Virus record (IMG/VR): IMGVR_UViG_3300040801_001104
Location: 1 to 39,982 of that record
From: a virus
Length of the DNA: 39,982 bases
Direction: 5' to 3' (one strand)
A program made the position numbers and the translations under genes. Of this stretch, positions 29,481 to 37,764 are shown piece by piece. Under the pieces are notes generated by a model. It had not been told where the DNA came from. It made no database searches and saw only the letters and a program-made list of their open reading frames with translations. Each line of letters opens with the position of its first letter. The first letter of the stretch is position 1.

Positions 29481-31616
29481 ATGACAGATACCGCAACAGC
29501 TGCTCTAAACTACGTCGTGCAACGCGCCGTGCCTCCCCAGATCGCTTTCGGGGCAGGGTTCACGGTTGTGGAGGATGCGCAGCTTATTGCCGAGAACTTC
29601 CACCCGCGACCAGCCCTCGTTCTTCCGTACCACGACGAAAATGGACAGCCGCTGGACTTCTGCCGCGTGCGGTACTTCGACCCGCCGTTGGCTGGAGGTG
29701 TGAAGAAGAAAGCGATCCGCTACCAGCAACCGAAGGGGACACCCCCTGAAATATATCTGCCAAAAATCGAGGGGCTTCACTGGTCCAGCGTCATGGCAGA
29801 CCCCTCGATTCCTATTGCGATCACCGAGGGCGAGGTAAAATCGCTGTCGGCGTCAGTTAACTCTGGCGTACCCTTCATCGGGCTCGGCGGCGTTTACATG
29901 TGGGCTGACAACAAACTCCCGATCAAGATGTTCGAGCGGTTCAACTTCGAGCGTCGGGATGTCTACATCGTTTTCGACTCCGACATTGATACGAACCCGC
30001 ATGTCCAACTAGCCGAGGCGCGTCTGGCGTCCTACCTGATGCGCCGGCGCGCCAAGGTGAAGCGAGCGCGACTACCGGCGGGGATGGATGGCGACAAACA
30101 GGGTTGCGACGACTTCATCGCTGCCCACGGGGCCGAGGCGTTCAAAGCGGCGCTGCTGTCGACGGACGGGCTGTCCGACATGGACATCCGCATCATCGAA
30201 ATGAACGAGAAGGTATGCTATCTGGAGCAGGAAGAGAAGGTCATGCCTCTTGACGGTGAAATGCCACTCAGCAAAGCCAGCTTCACCGAGGGTTCGATCT
30301 ATTCGACGTTGAAGGCTCCGGTCTACAACGCCAAGGGAGAGCCGTCGATGAAGAGCGTGGCCAAGACGTGGCTCCAGCACCCGATGGCCCGACGCTACGC
30401 CAACACGATCTTTCGTCCTGGGGCTGCCGAACTGGTCAAGACACCGGAAGGTCTGTTTTTAAACAGCTGGCGCGAACAGCCGTGCAAACAGGGCGACGTG
30501 ACACACTTCCGTGACCTGACGAAGTATCTATTCGAGGAAACACTAGGGGATGACTGGGACTGGCCGATCAAACTACTTGCGTGGAAGGCTCAGAACCAGA
30601 CGCGGAAGGCACCGCTCGCGATCATGCTGATCGGTGAACAAGGCAGCGGGAAATCCCTCTGGGCTCGCATGGTACAGGAAGCCTTTGGGCAATATGGAAC
30701 GGTTAAATCAGGACGTGACCTTGACCAAAGTTGGAATGGCTTCATCGAAAAGTCACTCGTCGCCATCATTGACGATGTTTCAGCAAGACAAATGCGCGCA
30801 AACGTGGAGACTCTGCGTAACTGGATTAGTGAATCCAAAGTCGAGCGCATTGAAAAGTACCTTAAAAACCGCATCGTGGATAACTACTGTCAATTTATCT
30901 TTACCTCTAACCACCGGGATGCCGGGGCGTTTGCGCACGATGACAGGCGGTTTCTCGTCGTCGGCGCGCCGCGGCGATCCAAGGACGCAGATTACTACGA
31001 TCCTCTTTGGCAGTGGACTCTGGATCAGGGTGGCGCGTACATATACAACTACCTCCTGAACTACGATCTGCAGGGCTGGACACCGCCGATCAAAGCGCCG
31101 GACACCGCCGAGAAGAAGATGGCGCACGAGGAAAGCCTGTCAGAGTTCGCGATGCTCGCCCGCCAGATGCGCGAGAGCGACCACCACATCATCGAACAGT
31201 GGCTTCAAACCGCCGAGCAGTGGGCGATGTCCGTGATCGGATCGCCTGGCCATCCCGAAACGCCGCGCGCGAACGAACTGATGCTCGCCATACAACACTT
31301 CCCCATCCGGCCTTGGTACACCGCCGACGAGCTGTGCCACATGTTCCCGCACTTTATCGCGGACTTGCACAACCGGACGAAGAGATTCAGCGTCGCTACG
31401 ATTCCCGGCAAGGTATCGAGCGCGCTGCGTAACGAGGGAATCTATTTCCTCAAGAACAAGGACGATGACAGCGGGTTCCTGTGGAAGGGCCAGCGGAAGC
31501 AATATCTCATCGTCTGCCCCCGCGCCGACTACCCGCCCGAGATGTCTCAGGCCGAGTTTGACGCGCACATGAACACCTTCGGAAATTACAAACCGATTTA
31601 CCGAGGGGCTGCTTAA
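29481..31616 (+). CDS. Primase-helicase with TOPRIM-like and SF3-type domains (711 aa)
   Basis: Residues about 110-220 look like the TOPRIM-type DUF3854 domain (ITEGEVKSL near 113 and YIVFDSDIDTNPHV near 160). Residues about 300-560 carry a DUF5906/SF3-type helicase: Walker A GEQGSGKS near 384, an IIDDVS Walker B near 427 and FTSNHRDAGAF near 475, probably sensor 1. It should open the fork and perhaps make primers. No zinc finger is seen in the N-terminus. It has a CGAGGACACC ribosome site and heads the replication module. Confidence 0.82.
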   Translation: MTDTATAALNYVVQRAVPPQIAFGAGFTVVEDAQLIAENFHPRPALVLPYHDENGQPLDFCRVRYFDPPLAGGVKKKAIRYQQPKGTPPEIYLPKIEGLHWSSVMADPSIPIAITEGEVKSLSASVNSGVPFIGLGGVYMWADNKLPIKMFERFNFERRDVYIVFDSDIDTNPHVQLAEARLASYLMRRRAKVKRARLPAGMDGDKQGCDDFIAAHGAEAFKAALLSTDGLSDMDIRIIEMNEKVCYLEQEEKVMPLDGEMPLSKASFTEGSIYSTLKAPVYNAKGEPSMKSVAKTWLQHPMARRYANTIFRPGAAELVKTPEGLFLNSWREQPCKQGDVTHFRDLTKYLFEETLGDDWDWPIKLLAWKAQNQTRKAPLAIMLIGEQGSGKSLWARMVQEAFGQYGTVKSGRDLDQSWNGFIEKSLVAIIDDVSARQMRANVETLRNWISESKVERIEKYLKNRIVDNYCQFIFTSNHRDAGAFAHDDRRFLVVGAPRRSKDADYYDPLWQWTLDQGGAYIYNYLLNYDLQGWTPPIKAPDTAEKKMAHEESLSEFAMLARQMRESDHHIIEQWLQTAEQWAMSVIGSPGHPETPRANELMLAIQHFPIRPWYTADELCHMFPHFIADLHNRTKRFSVATIPGKVSSALRNEGIYFLKNKDDDSGFLWKGQRKQYLIVCPRADYPPEMSQAEFDAHMNTFGNYKPIYRGAA

Positions 31617-31619
31617 CTT

Positions 31620-31648
31620 CTTGACACTAAGCGTCAAGAGTTTATACT
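31620..31648 (+). promoter_or_regulatory. Promoter with inverted repeat operator (site 2)
   Basis: TTGACA (31621-31626), a 16-base spacer and TATACT (31643-31648), a good sigma-70 match. The inverted repeat CTTGAC (31620-31625) / GTCAAG (31633-31638) straddles the -35 region. It shares TTCTTGACAC and CGTCAAGAGT with site 1 at 25,561, but the arms are closer (7 versus 10 bases). Confidence 0.65.
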
Positions 31649-31676
31649 TCGAATCATCAACTGAGGACACAGAAAC

Positions 31677-32213
31677 ATGACAAAAGACCCTATTATCAGA
31701 GACGTGATGGCGATCATGCTGTCCGTTGCAGACGACACATCCACACCGGAGCCCGTGAAAGCGTGGATCACCTCGCTAGTCGAGCGGCTTATGCAAGCTG
31801 GCGAACCAGATGAGCGCTTTATGAAGGGGTACGAAATCCCTGCGGGCGTGGGCGCCCAAGCCGACGAGTACAGTATCGTTCGTGAAGAGCGACTGCGCGT
31901 ACAGAAAGAGGCCGAAGCCATCAAGGCACGGGAAACCGAACTCTATAACTGCATCATGTCGACGCTCAACGAGAGTACGGACACTGGCGCGATGGGCAAG
32001 CTGTACGGCGTGCAGCGCATTGAGAAGGATCAGGTTCAGGTCAAGGACTGGGACTCTGTCTGGCAGTACATCCAGCAGACCGGCAGCTTCGATCTGCTCC
32101 AGAAGCGCGTCAACGAAAAGGCCGCGAAAGAGCGTTTCGAGAACGGTGAAGCTGTTCCTGGTGCAGAGGTTGTGAAGGTGCCGACGCTGTCCTTCACGAA
32201 GAACCGCTCATGA
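31677..32213 (+). CDS. Conserved phage protein near SSB-like gene (178 aa)
   Basis: First gene behind promoter site 2, with TGAGGACACAG. The middle is charged helix (about 60-100, REERLRVQKEAEAIKARETE). The C-terminal part WDSVWQYIQQTGSFDLLQKR followed by VNEKAAKERFENG resembles a segment I know from replication-region proteins of T7-like and other podoviruses. Function not established; a replication or recombination accessory role is inferred from context. Confidence 0.55.
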   Translation: MTKDPIIRDVMAIMLSVADDTSTPEPVKAWITSLVERLMQAGEPDERFMKGYEIPAGVGAQADEYSIVREERLRVQKEAEAIKARETELYNCIMSTLNESTDTGAMGKLYGVQRIEKDQVQVKDWDSVWQYIQQTGSFDLLQKRVNEKAAKERFENGEAVPGAEVVKVPTLSFTKNRS

Positions 32214-32416
32214 GACAGACAAACCCGTGGAGCATGTTCCACACCGTATGCCTGTTCGCGATCGCGATCACCGTGTACGACGTCTCTGGCATCGGCGAAC
32301 CTCGCAATCGTGCGCCGCTCCCGCAGATTTACAATGCGGCGCCTTCGCCAATCGAACGGTTTGTGCAGTCACAGGCCACAATTCTGAAAACTTTTAAAGA
32401 GGTGACTCCAAAATGA
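32210..32416 (+). CDS. Small membrane-anchored protein (68 aa)
   Basis: Starts in an ATGA overlap. Residues about 8-28 (SMFHTVCLFAIAITVYDVSG) form one hydrophobic helix, and the rest is polar and basic. Ends in an ATGA overlap with the next gene. Unknown function. Confidence 0.5.
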   Translation: MRQTNPWSMFHTVCLFAIAITVYDVSGIGEPRNRAPLPQIYNAAPSPIERFVQSQATILKTFKEVTPK

Positions 32417-33246
32417 ACGATATTGCAAACGTAGGCCCCAACGCTGTCGGCGCGGCCATGTCTCAGCAAGAGTTGAACGACTACTACCGCAAGATGGCCG
32501 AGGCCTATGCCTCGACCGAGCAGCGAGCCAACTCGACCGTATCCGTCAAAAACGGCGTCATGTCGGTCGGCGATCAACCTATTCCTGGTAACCAGTTCGC
32601 TGCCGTTATCCTTGATGCTGTGCGGTTGAACACGTTCTACCGGACGAACTACAACGCGAGCAGCAATGAGCCGCCGACCTGTTACGCCATCGGACGTACG
32701 GACGACGAGATGCGTCCCCACCCCGACATGGCGCGCGACCCGAACCATTTCAAACCGCAGTCTGACGCGTGTCAGGGCTGCCCGATGAACGAGTTTGGCT
32801 CCAACCCGCAGACGGGCAAAGGCAAGGCGTGCGGCAACCGTCGTCGTCTTATCATGCTGCTCGCCGGCACGTACCAGCAGGACGTGAACGGGATGCTGCA
32901 CCTACAGCCGTACACCACTGCGGACCACTACCAATCGACTCCGTTCCTTCAGATGACGCTGGCACCGACCTCGCTGAAGGCGTGGGGTGAGTTCGTCCGG
33001 TCGTCGGCTGCGCAGTATCAGCGTCCGTTCTTCGGTCTGGTGACGCGGGTGTACCTGTACGCACACCCGTCACACGGTAAGGAAGCGATCGGGTTCGAGC
33101 CTCTGGCCCAGATACCAGACGACTGGGCGCACGCGGTCATCCCGCGACAGCAGGAAGCCATGAAGGACATCTTCAAAGGTTACGAGCCTCCGCAGAACCA
33201 GCATCCACAGGGCGGGTTCCATCAAGTGCAGAACCAGCAGAGATGA
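32413..33246 (+). CDS. Putative ssDNA-associated / zinc-binding replication protein (277 aa)
   Basis: A Cys cluster near residues 115-140 (ACQGCPMNEFGSNPQTGKGK, then ACGNRRRL) resembles a zinc-binding loop found in phage proteins encoded beside primases, which are sometimes described as single-strand-binding-like or recombination proteins. The N- and C-terminal parts are beta-rich, with a Gln/Pro/His-rich tail (about 250-277). Position between helicase-primase and polymerase supports a replication role. The exact function is not proven. The ribosome site is AGAGGTGACTCC. Confidence 0.5.
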   Translation: MNDIANVGPNAVGAAMSQQELNDYYRKMAEAYASTEQRANSTVSVKNGVMSVGDQPIPGNQFAAVILDAVRLNTFYRTNYNASSNEPPTCYAIGRTDDEMRPHPDMARDPNHFKPQSDACQGCPMNEFGSNPQTGKGKACGNRRRLIMLLAGTYQQDVNGMLHLQPYTTADHYQSTPFLQMTLAPTSLKAWGEFVRSSAAQYQRPFFGLVTRVYLYAHPSHGKEAIGFEPLAQIPDDWAHAVIPRQQEAMKDIFKGYEPPQNQHPQGGFHQVQNQQR

Positions 33247-34295
33247 GCGCCTATTACAACGAGCATGACCCGCAAGCTGCAGCATGGCTTCGCGAATTGA
33301 TTTCGCGCGGCCTACTGCCAGCCGGGGATGTAGATGAAAGGGACATTCAGGATGTCGACGCGAGAGACCTCGAACCTTACACGCAGTGCCATTTTTTTGC
33401 TGGCATTGGAGGATGGCCGGCGGCGCTCAAATGGCTCGCTGCCTGGCCCGACGACGTTCCCGTCTGGACCGGAAGCTGCCCCTGCCAACCCTTCTCGGGA
33501 GCAGGTAAAGGCCGAGGCTTTCAGGACGAGCGGCACTTGTGGCCCTATCTCTTCCGCCTCATACGTCAGTCACGCCCTCCAGTCTTCTTTGGAGAGCAGG
33601 TTGCCCAGCGCCTTGACTGGCTCGACCTTGTATCGTGTGACTTGGAAGCATCGGACTACGCCGTTGGGTCGGCTGATCTGTGCGCTGCGAGCGTCGGCGC
33701 ACCGCACATCCGGCAACGGCTCTTTTTCGGGGCCGTCGATCTTCGACCTATCCCCGATGGTTGGCTGGGCGAGTCCTACCGCTCATCAGCAGAAGATTCC
33801 GTACAAGCAAGGCGGGAAGTCGACGGAAGCGGAAGCCGTACATTTGATGGGTTGGCCGACTCCTACGACGCGCGACCACAAGGACGGGAAGTGCGAGGGA
33901 ACGGTGGAAGTGAACGCTCTGTTGGGCAGAGCGGTCTGGCTATCAGGCTGGCCCACCCCCACGGCTCAGTCGCCGAACTCATTGAGAGGGAAGGGGCAAG
34001 ACCCGCAAAAGCGAAAGGAGTCGGGCCACACAGTGAACTTAACCGATGCGGTAAACTGGCTTCGGGACTTGTCGGGACCGGCCCGATTGACGCCGCATGG
34101 TCAGATGCTGACTGGCTCTTTGGCAAAGATGGAAAGTGGAGGCCAGTTGAATCCGGCACATTCCCGTTGGTTGATGGGGTACCCGAAAGAGTGGGACGAT
34201 TGCGGGGTTACGGCAATGCAATCGTACCGCAAGTCGCGGCGACATTCATTGAAGCGTTCGCCGAAGCCTTCGACCACGCCTTGAGGACACAATGA
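33243..34295 (+). CDS. C5-cytosine DNA methyltransferase, Dcm-like (350 aa)
   Basis: Motifs in order: FFAGIGG (51-57, SAM binding), GSCPCQPFSGAGKG (77-90, catalytic Cys81), GEQVA (117-121, in place of the usual ENV), IRQRLFF (156-162) and YGNAIVPQVA (323-332, motif X). The region between about 165 and 290 is the target-recognition part and is less orderly. The end DGKWRPVESGTFPL...GVPERVGRLRGYGNAI matches the common prophage Dcm C-terminus. Modification may protect phage DNA from host restriction. An unusual second frame is open through almost the whole gene (see separate entry). Confidence 0.85.
   Translation: MSAYYNEHDPQAAAWLRELISRGLLPAGDVDERDIQDVDARDLEPYTQCHFFAGIGGWPAALKWLAAWPDDVPVWTGSCPCQPFSGAGKGRGFQDERHLWPYLFRLIRQSRPPVFFGEQVAQRLDWLDLVSCDLEASDYAVGSADLCAASVGAPHIRQRLFFGAVDLRPIPDGWLGESYRSSAEDSVQARREVDGSGSRTFDGLADSYDARPQGREVRGNGGSERSVGQSGLAIRLAHPHGSVAELIEREGARPAKAKGVGPHSELNRCGKLASGLVGTGPIDAAWSDADWLFGKDGKWRPVESGTFPLVDGVPERVGRLRGYGNAIVPQVAATFIEAFAEAFDHALRTQ
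33334..34284 (+). other. Second open frame inside the cytosine methyltransferase gene (316 codons)
   Basis: Shifted +1 relative to the methyltransferase, open for 951 bases. Its translation has segments I recall from a separate, common phage protein type: LTGSTLYRVTWKHRTTPLGR and ALRASAHRTSG, then GWPTPTTRDHKDG, SGWPTPTAQS, SGPARLTPHGQMLTGS and GGQLNPAHSRWLMGYPKEWDDCG. The matching DNA in the main frame also reads as recognisable methyltransferase sequence. I see no strong ribosome site for an ATG at 33334, so independent translation is uncertain. It may be an overprinted gene, a frameshift product or a family-wide shadow frame. Confidence 0.45.
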
Positions 34296-36187
34296 TTCCA
34301 CTTTGGACACTAGACTTCGAAACCATGCCGATCGGGCCGCGCCCAGAGCATTATCCGCCGAAGCCGGTCGGGCTGGCTTGGCGTGACGCCTACGGGGAAC
34401 GCGGCTACGAGACGGACTGGGAGAAGATGCGCGAGATTCTTTACTTTGCGCAGGACTGTCAGAAACGCGGCTGCCCTGTCACTTTCCACAACGGTAAGTT
34501 CGACATGCACGTTGCCGCGAAGCACTTCGGGATTCGATTCCAAGACGACGAGTTCCACGACACGATGCTGATGGCGTTCCTGATGGACCCATACGGTCGC
34601 TCTGGGCTCAAGACGTTGAGCGAGAAGTGGCTTGGCTGGGCGGAGGAAGAGAAGGATGCGTGCGTTGAGTGGATACTCGCCAACAAAGACCGTCTGCCAA
34701 CTATACCTTGGATCGTCGATAAGAACGACAAGCCACGTAAACCCTCGAAGAACATCGCTGGAGCGTGGCTCGCATGGGTGCCGGTCGAGATACTGGGACC
34801 ATACGCCATTGGCGACGTAGAGCGCACGTGGGCGCTGGCGCAGACATGGCTGCCGCTCCTCGAACGCACGGGGATGATGGAAGCCTACGACGTCGAGCGC
34901 GCATGCCTACCGATTTTCATGGACAACGAAGAGAAGGGGATGCGCTGCGACCACGGTCAGCTGGGTCAAGACATTGAGATGTACCAGCGCGCGTTCGCGT
35001 ACGCCGAAGAGTGGCTCCGGTGGCGTCTCAACGCGCCTGGCCTGAACCTTGATTCCGACGACGACGTGGCTTCGCTCCTGAAGTCGAACCAGATCGTTAC
35101 CCAGTTCGCCAAAACGAAAACAGGTAAGGACTCGGTCAGCAAAAAGACGCTGCATCCCGAACAGTTCAGTGACCAGCAGGTTGCGCAAGTGCTCGGGTAC
35201 CGTAACAGGCTCAAGACGTGCCTGACGATGTTCATGGAGCCTTGGTATGAACAAGCGACTGCACGACCGGACGGACGGATTTCGACGGACTGGAACCAGG
35301 TACAAGGCGACGGTGGCGGAACCAAGACCGGACGCCCCTCGACTCGGAACCCCAACTTCCTTAACATCAGCAAGCAATTCGAAGGTCTTCCCGATGGCTA
35401 TGAACATCCGTCTTTTCTGGGACTCCCCAATTTACCGCTGGTTCGAAAGTATATTCTCCCCAACGAAGGTGAAGTCATCCTCAAGCGAGACTTCTCAGGA
35501 CAGGAGCTTCACATCTTCGGAGAGTTCGAGTGCGGCGAGCTGCGCGAGCAGTTCCGAAAAGACCCAAACCTCGATGTGCATAACTTTGTCGGGGGTAAGA
35601 TCACCGAACTTACAGGTAACGATTTCCCTAGAGGAAAAGTCAAAATCCTGAACTTCCAGTCGATCTACGGCGGAGGAGTGCCAGCGTGTGCAAACGAGAT
35701 GAGGGTCAGCCATGAAGAAGCAAGAGAGTTCAAAGCGTTCCACGACAAGGCGCTTCCTGGACGTGCCATCCTTGCCAACACGCTTTCATCCATTGTCCGC
35801 CGAGGACAAAGCATCCGTACATACGGCGGTCGTCTGTATCCTCGCCCACCTTTCATCAAGCGGGACGGCGGGAACCTTTCCCCTGCGGACTACCGTCTCA
35901 TCAACTACCTCGTCCAAGGGTCAGCTGCCGACGTCACGAAGCGGGCGATGATAAACCTCGTCAGCGACCCCGCCTACAACAGCTTTTTCATGCTGCAAGT
36001 CTACGACGAGATGAACATCAGCGCGCCGATCGCGGAGGCCTACGAGCAGATGCAGGTTCTCAAGCGCGCGATGGAGAGTGTGCCGCTCAGCACCGGACTT
36101 CCAACAGACGGCGAGTACGGGTTCACGTGGGGCGACATGAAGGAACTGGAAAACGAAGAGGATCTGAAACATGTCATTCCTTTCTGA
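34292..36187 (+). CDS. Family A DNA polymerase with 3'-5' exonuclease (631 aa)
   Basis: Exonuclease motifs: LDFET (7-11), VTFHNGKFDMHVAA (about 65-80) and YAIGDVERTW (about 170-180). Polymerase motif A DFSGQELHIFGEF (near 400), motif B KVKILNFQSIYGG (near 450) and motif C LQVYDEMNIS (near 570), where the usual His of 'HDE' is Tyr. The position equal to E. coli Phe762 is Phe. The size and lack of a 5' nuclease fit T7-like phage replicative enzymes. It starts behind TTGAGGACACA and overlaps the methyltransferase stop by four bases. Confidence 0.88.
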   Translation: MIPLWTLDFETMPIGPRPEHYPPKPVGLAWRDAYGERGYETDWEKMREILYFAQDCQKRGCPVTFHNGKFDMHVAAKHFGIRFQDDEFHDTMLMAFLMDPYGRSGLKTLSEKWLGWAEEEKDACVEWILANKDRLPTIPWIVDKNDKPRKPSKNIAGAWLAWVPVEILGPYAIGDVERTWALAQTWLPLLERTGMMEAYDVERACLPIFMDNEEKGMRCDHGQLGQDIEMYQRAFAYAEEWLRWRLNAPGLNLDSDDDVASLLKSNQIVTQFAKTKTGKDSVSKKTLHPEQFSDQQVAQVLGYRNRLKTCLTMFMEPWYEQATARPDGRISTDWNQVQGDGGGTKTGRPSTRNPNFLNISKQFEGLPDGYEHPSFLGLPNLPLVRKYILPNEGEVILKRDFSGQELHIFGEFECGELREQFRKDPNLDVHNFVGGKITELTGNDFPRGKVKILNFQSIYGGGVPACANEMRVSHEEAREFKAFHDKALPGRAILANTLSSIVRRGQSIRTYGGRLYPRPPFIKRDGGNLSPADYRLINYLVQGSAADVTKRAMINLVSDPAYNSFFMLQVYDEMNISAPIAEAYEQMQVLKRAMESVPLSTGLPTDGEYGFTWGDMKELENEEDLKHVIPF

Positions 36188-36500
36188 AAAAGAAGCGCAA
36201 GTGGCTTCGATACTGATCGACTCGCGTGACGTGGCGACGGTGGCGGAAGAGCACGGCGTATCGGCAGGTACGGTTCGGAACGTGAAGATGCTGAAGACAA
36301 AGATCGCCCGGCGCGTGTACGAGTTGCTGCTGGCACGTCACTACACCGTATGCTTGCTGAACGCTCAACGCAGGTTTACACCTGCGGAGATTCACGCAAT
36401 CAGGTTGAGCAAAGAGCCGAGCACTAAAACCGCCCAGAGATACGGCGTTTCGCCCTCCACCATCCGCATGATTCGAACGGAGAAGACCTATGTCGACTGA
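36171..36500 (+). CDS. HTH DNA-binding protein with two helix-turn-helix segments (109 aa)
   Basis: Two similar helix-turn-helix segments: VATVAEEHGVSAGTVRNVKM (about 21-40) and KTAQRYGVSPSTIRMIRTEK (about 86-105). Between them is a helical stretch. It overlaps the polymerase gene by 17 bases. The likely role is transcription control or DNA targeting. It is a candidate binder for one of the repeat sets in this phage, but there is no direct evidence. Confidence 0.6.
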   Translation: MSFLSEKEAQVASILIDSRDVATVAEEHGVSAGTVRNVKMLKTKIARRVYELLLARHYTVCLLNAQRRFTPAEIHAIRLSKEPSTKTAQRYGVSPSTIRMIRTEKTYVD

Positions 36501-36693
36501 CGCCGTCCATTGCCCAAGGTGCGAGATCAAACTCAAGACCGTTCAGGGCGGGAACATGATTCACGAAGGCCATCTGGCCTACTGGCGCAGGAAGAAGTGC
36601 CGGATCTGCGGGTACATGCAAAAGACCATCGAGGTCAGCACCGCAGCGATCGACACCTTCCATACGAAACCGAGCAGCAAGGACATGTGTTAA
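36490..36693 (+). CDS. Zinc-ribbon protein (67 aa)
   Basis: CPRCEI at 8-13 and CRICGY at 37-42 make a zinc ribbon like that at the start of NrdR, though no ATP-cone follows. Overlaps the HTH gene by 11 bases and the next by one (TAATG). Possibly a small DNA- or RNA-binding factor. Confidence 0.6.
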   Translation: MSTDAVHCPRCEIKLKTVQGGNMIHEGHLAYWRRKKCRICGYMQKTIEVSTAAIDTFHTKPSSKDMC

Positions 36694-37403
36694 TGGCTTA
36701 TACGTTTTCATTCAGCTACAGCAAATTCACGAAGTGGGCCAAGTGTCCGCAAGCGTTCAAGTTCAGCACCATCGACAAGATCGACAAAGACTGGCCTACG
36801 CCGCCGGCTCTGATCGAAGGACGGAAGGTGCACGACGACATCGGCAACTACCTGCAGGGCAAGACCGACGTTATGCCTGAGAAACTCGCCTACCGCTTCT
36901 CTATGCTCGGCGACCAGATTCGCGACATCGCAACAGGTCGGTCGAACGCCAAGAAAGCAATTGTCGAGGAGCAGATGGCCTTCGACGCATCGAAGAAGCG
37001 TGTGAAGTGGTTCGGCAAGAATGCACGCTACCGCTTCATCTGGGACGCCGCAATCTACGACGCGGCGGAGAAGAGCATCACGGCGGTCGACTGGAAGACG
37101 GGGAAGCCCTACGGGTCTTACGACGACCAGATGCAAATATTCTCGGTCCCTGCCTTCTGGGAGTACCCAGAGGTGGAGAAGTTCACTGGATACCTCGCGT
37201 ACCTTGACACTGGGGACATCAGCGATCCGCTCGACTACACCTATACCCGTGAGCAGTTCGAGCGCACCATCTGGCCAGCTTGGGAGCGTCAGATTGCCGA
37301 GTTCGAGGCCGACACGACGTTCGCTCCGACACCAAGCCGCGACGCGTGCCGGTTCTGCGACTTCCACCAGGACCGCAATGGCCCCTGCACCGTAGGAGTT
37401 TGA
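36693..37403 (+). CDS. PD-(D/E)XK exonuclease, RecB/Cas4-like (236 aa)
   Basis: The start at 36693 is set by the TAATG overlap; the open frame continues upstream but inside other genes. It has an N-terminal Cys (KWAKCPQAFKF), the nuclease core RFIWDAAIYD ... TAVDWKTGKPYG with the D-x-K pair, and the C-terminal CRFCDFHQDRNGPC. Four Cys in this layout often hold an iron-sulfur cluster in Cas4/AddB-type nucleases. Such enzymes trim DNA ends in replication or recombination. Located beside a VRR-NUC nuclease and a helicase, it probably acts in the same pathway. Confidence 0.78.
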   Translation: MAYTFSFSYSKFTKWAKCPQAFKFSTIDKIDKDWPTPPALIEGRKVHDDIGNYLQGKTDVMPEKLAYRFSMLGDQIRDIATGRSNAKKAIVEEQMAFDASKKRVKWFGKNARYRFIWDAAIYDAAEKSITAVDWKTGKPYGSYDDQMQIFSVPAFWEYPEVEKFTGYLAYLDTGDISDPLDYTYTREQFERTIWPAWERQIAEFEADTTFAPTPSRDACRFCDFHQDRNGPCTVGV

Positions 37404-37404
37404 T

Positions 37405-37764
37405 ATGACAGCTGAAAAGAAAGTAGCCGACCGCGTGAAGGTCAAAGCCAAAGAACTTGGTCTGCGCGTCATTCGGAATCACAAAGGCAAGGGCGCGGAG
37501 GTAGGCTGGCCTGACTTTTTCGTGCTCGGTCCCAACCGTAACATGCTCGGCGTCGAGACAAAGGCGACTGGCAAGGAAGCGACCAAGATCCAGCTGGAGC
37601 GCGCCCGCGAGATATGCGCATATGGATTCGCGTGGTGCAAGCCAGACAGCGTTGCGGATGTGGACTTCATTTTGACGAACTTCGCGCGGCACTGCATTGG
37701 CGACGGTATCATCAGCCGCGACGAGTGGAACACCATCCAAGAAGCCAGAAAGAAAATGAACTAA
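37405..37764 (+). CDS. VRR-NUC nuclease (119 aa)
   Basis: GWPDFFVLG (near 35-43) and LGVETKATGKEATKIQLERA (near 49-68) give the acidic and Lys residues (PD...E.K) of the VRR-NUC nuclease fold. Phage members cut branched DNA and are often found next to SNF2-like helicases, as here. The stop overlaps the helicase start (TAATG). The partnership would suit replication-fork or recombination processing. Confidence 0.78.
   Translation: MTAEKKVADRVKVKAKELGLRVIRNHKGKGAEVGWPDFFVLGPNRNMLGVETKATGKEATKIQLERAREICAYGFAWCKPDSVADVDFILTNFARHCIGDGIISRDEWNTIQEARKKMN

Noticed and set aside
36510-36692. Upstream extension of the RecB/Cas4-like nuclease frame
   Set aside because: It overlaps the zinc-ribbon gene in another frame. 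The TAATG start at 36693 begins the recognisable nuclease domain.
37614-37763. 50-residue upstream extension of the SNF2 helicase frame
   Set aside because: It lies inside the VRR-NUC gene in another frame. The TAATG overlap at 37764 and the sequence of the helicase start there fit better.
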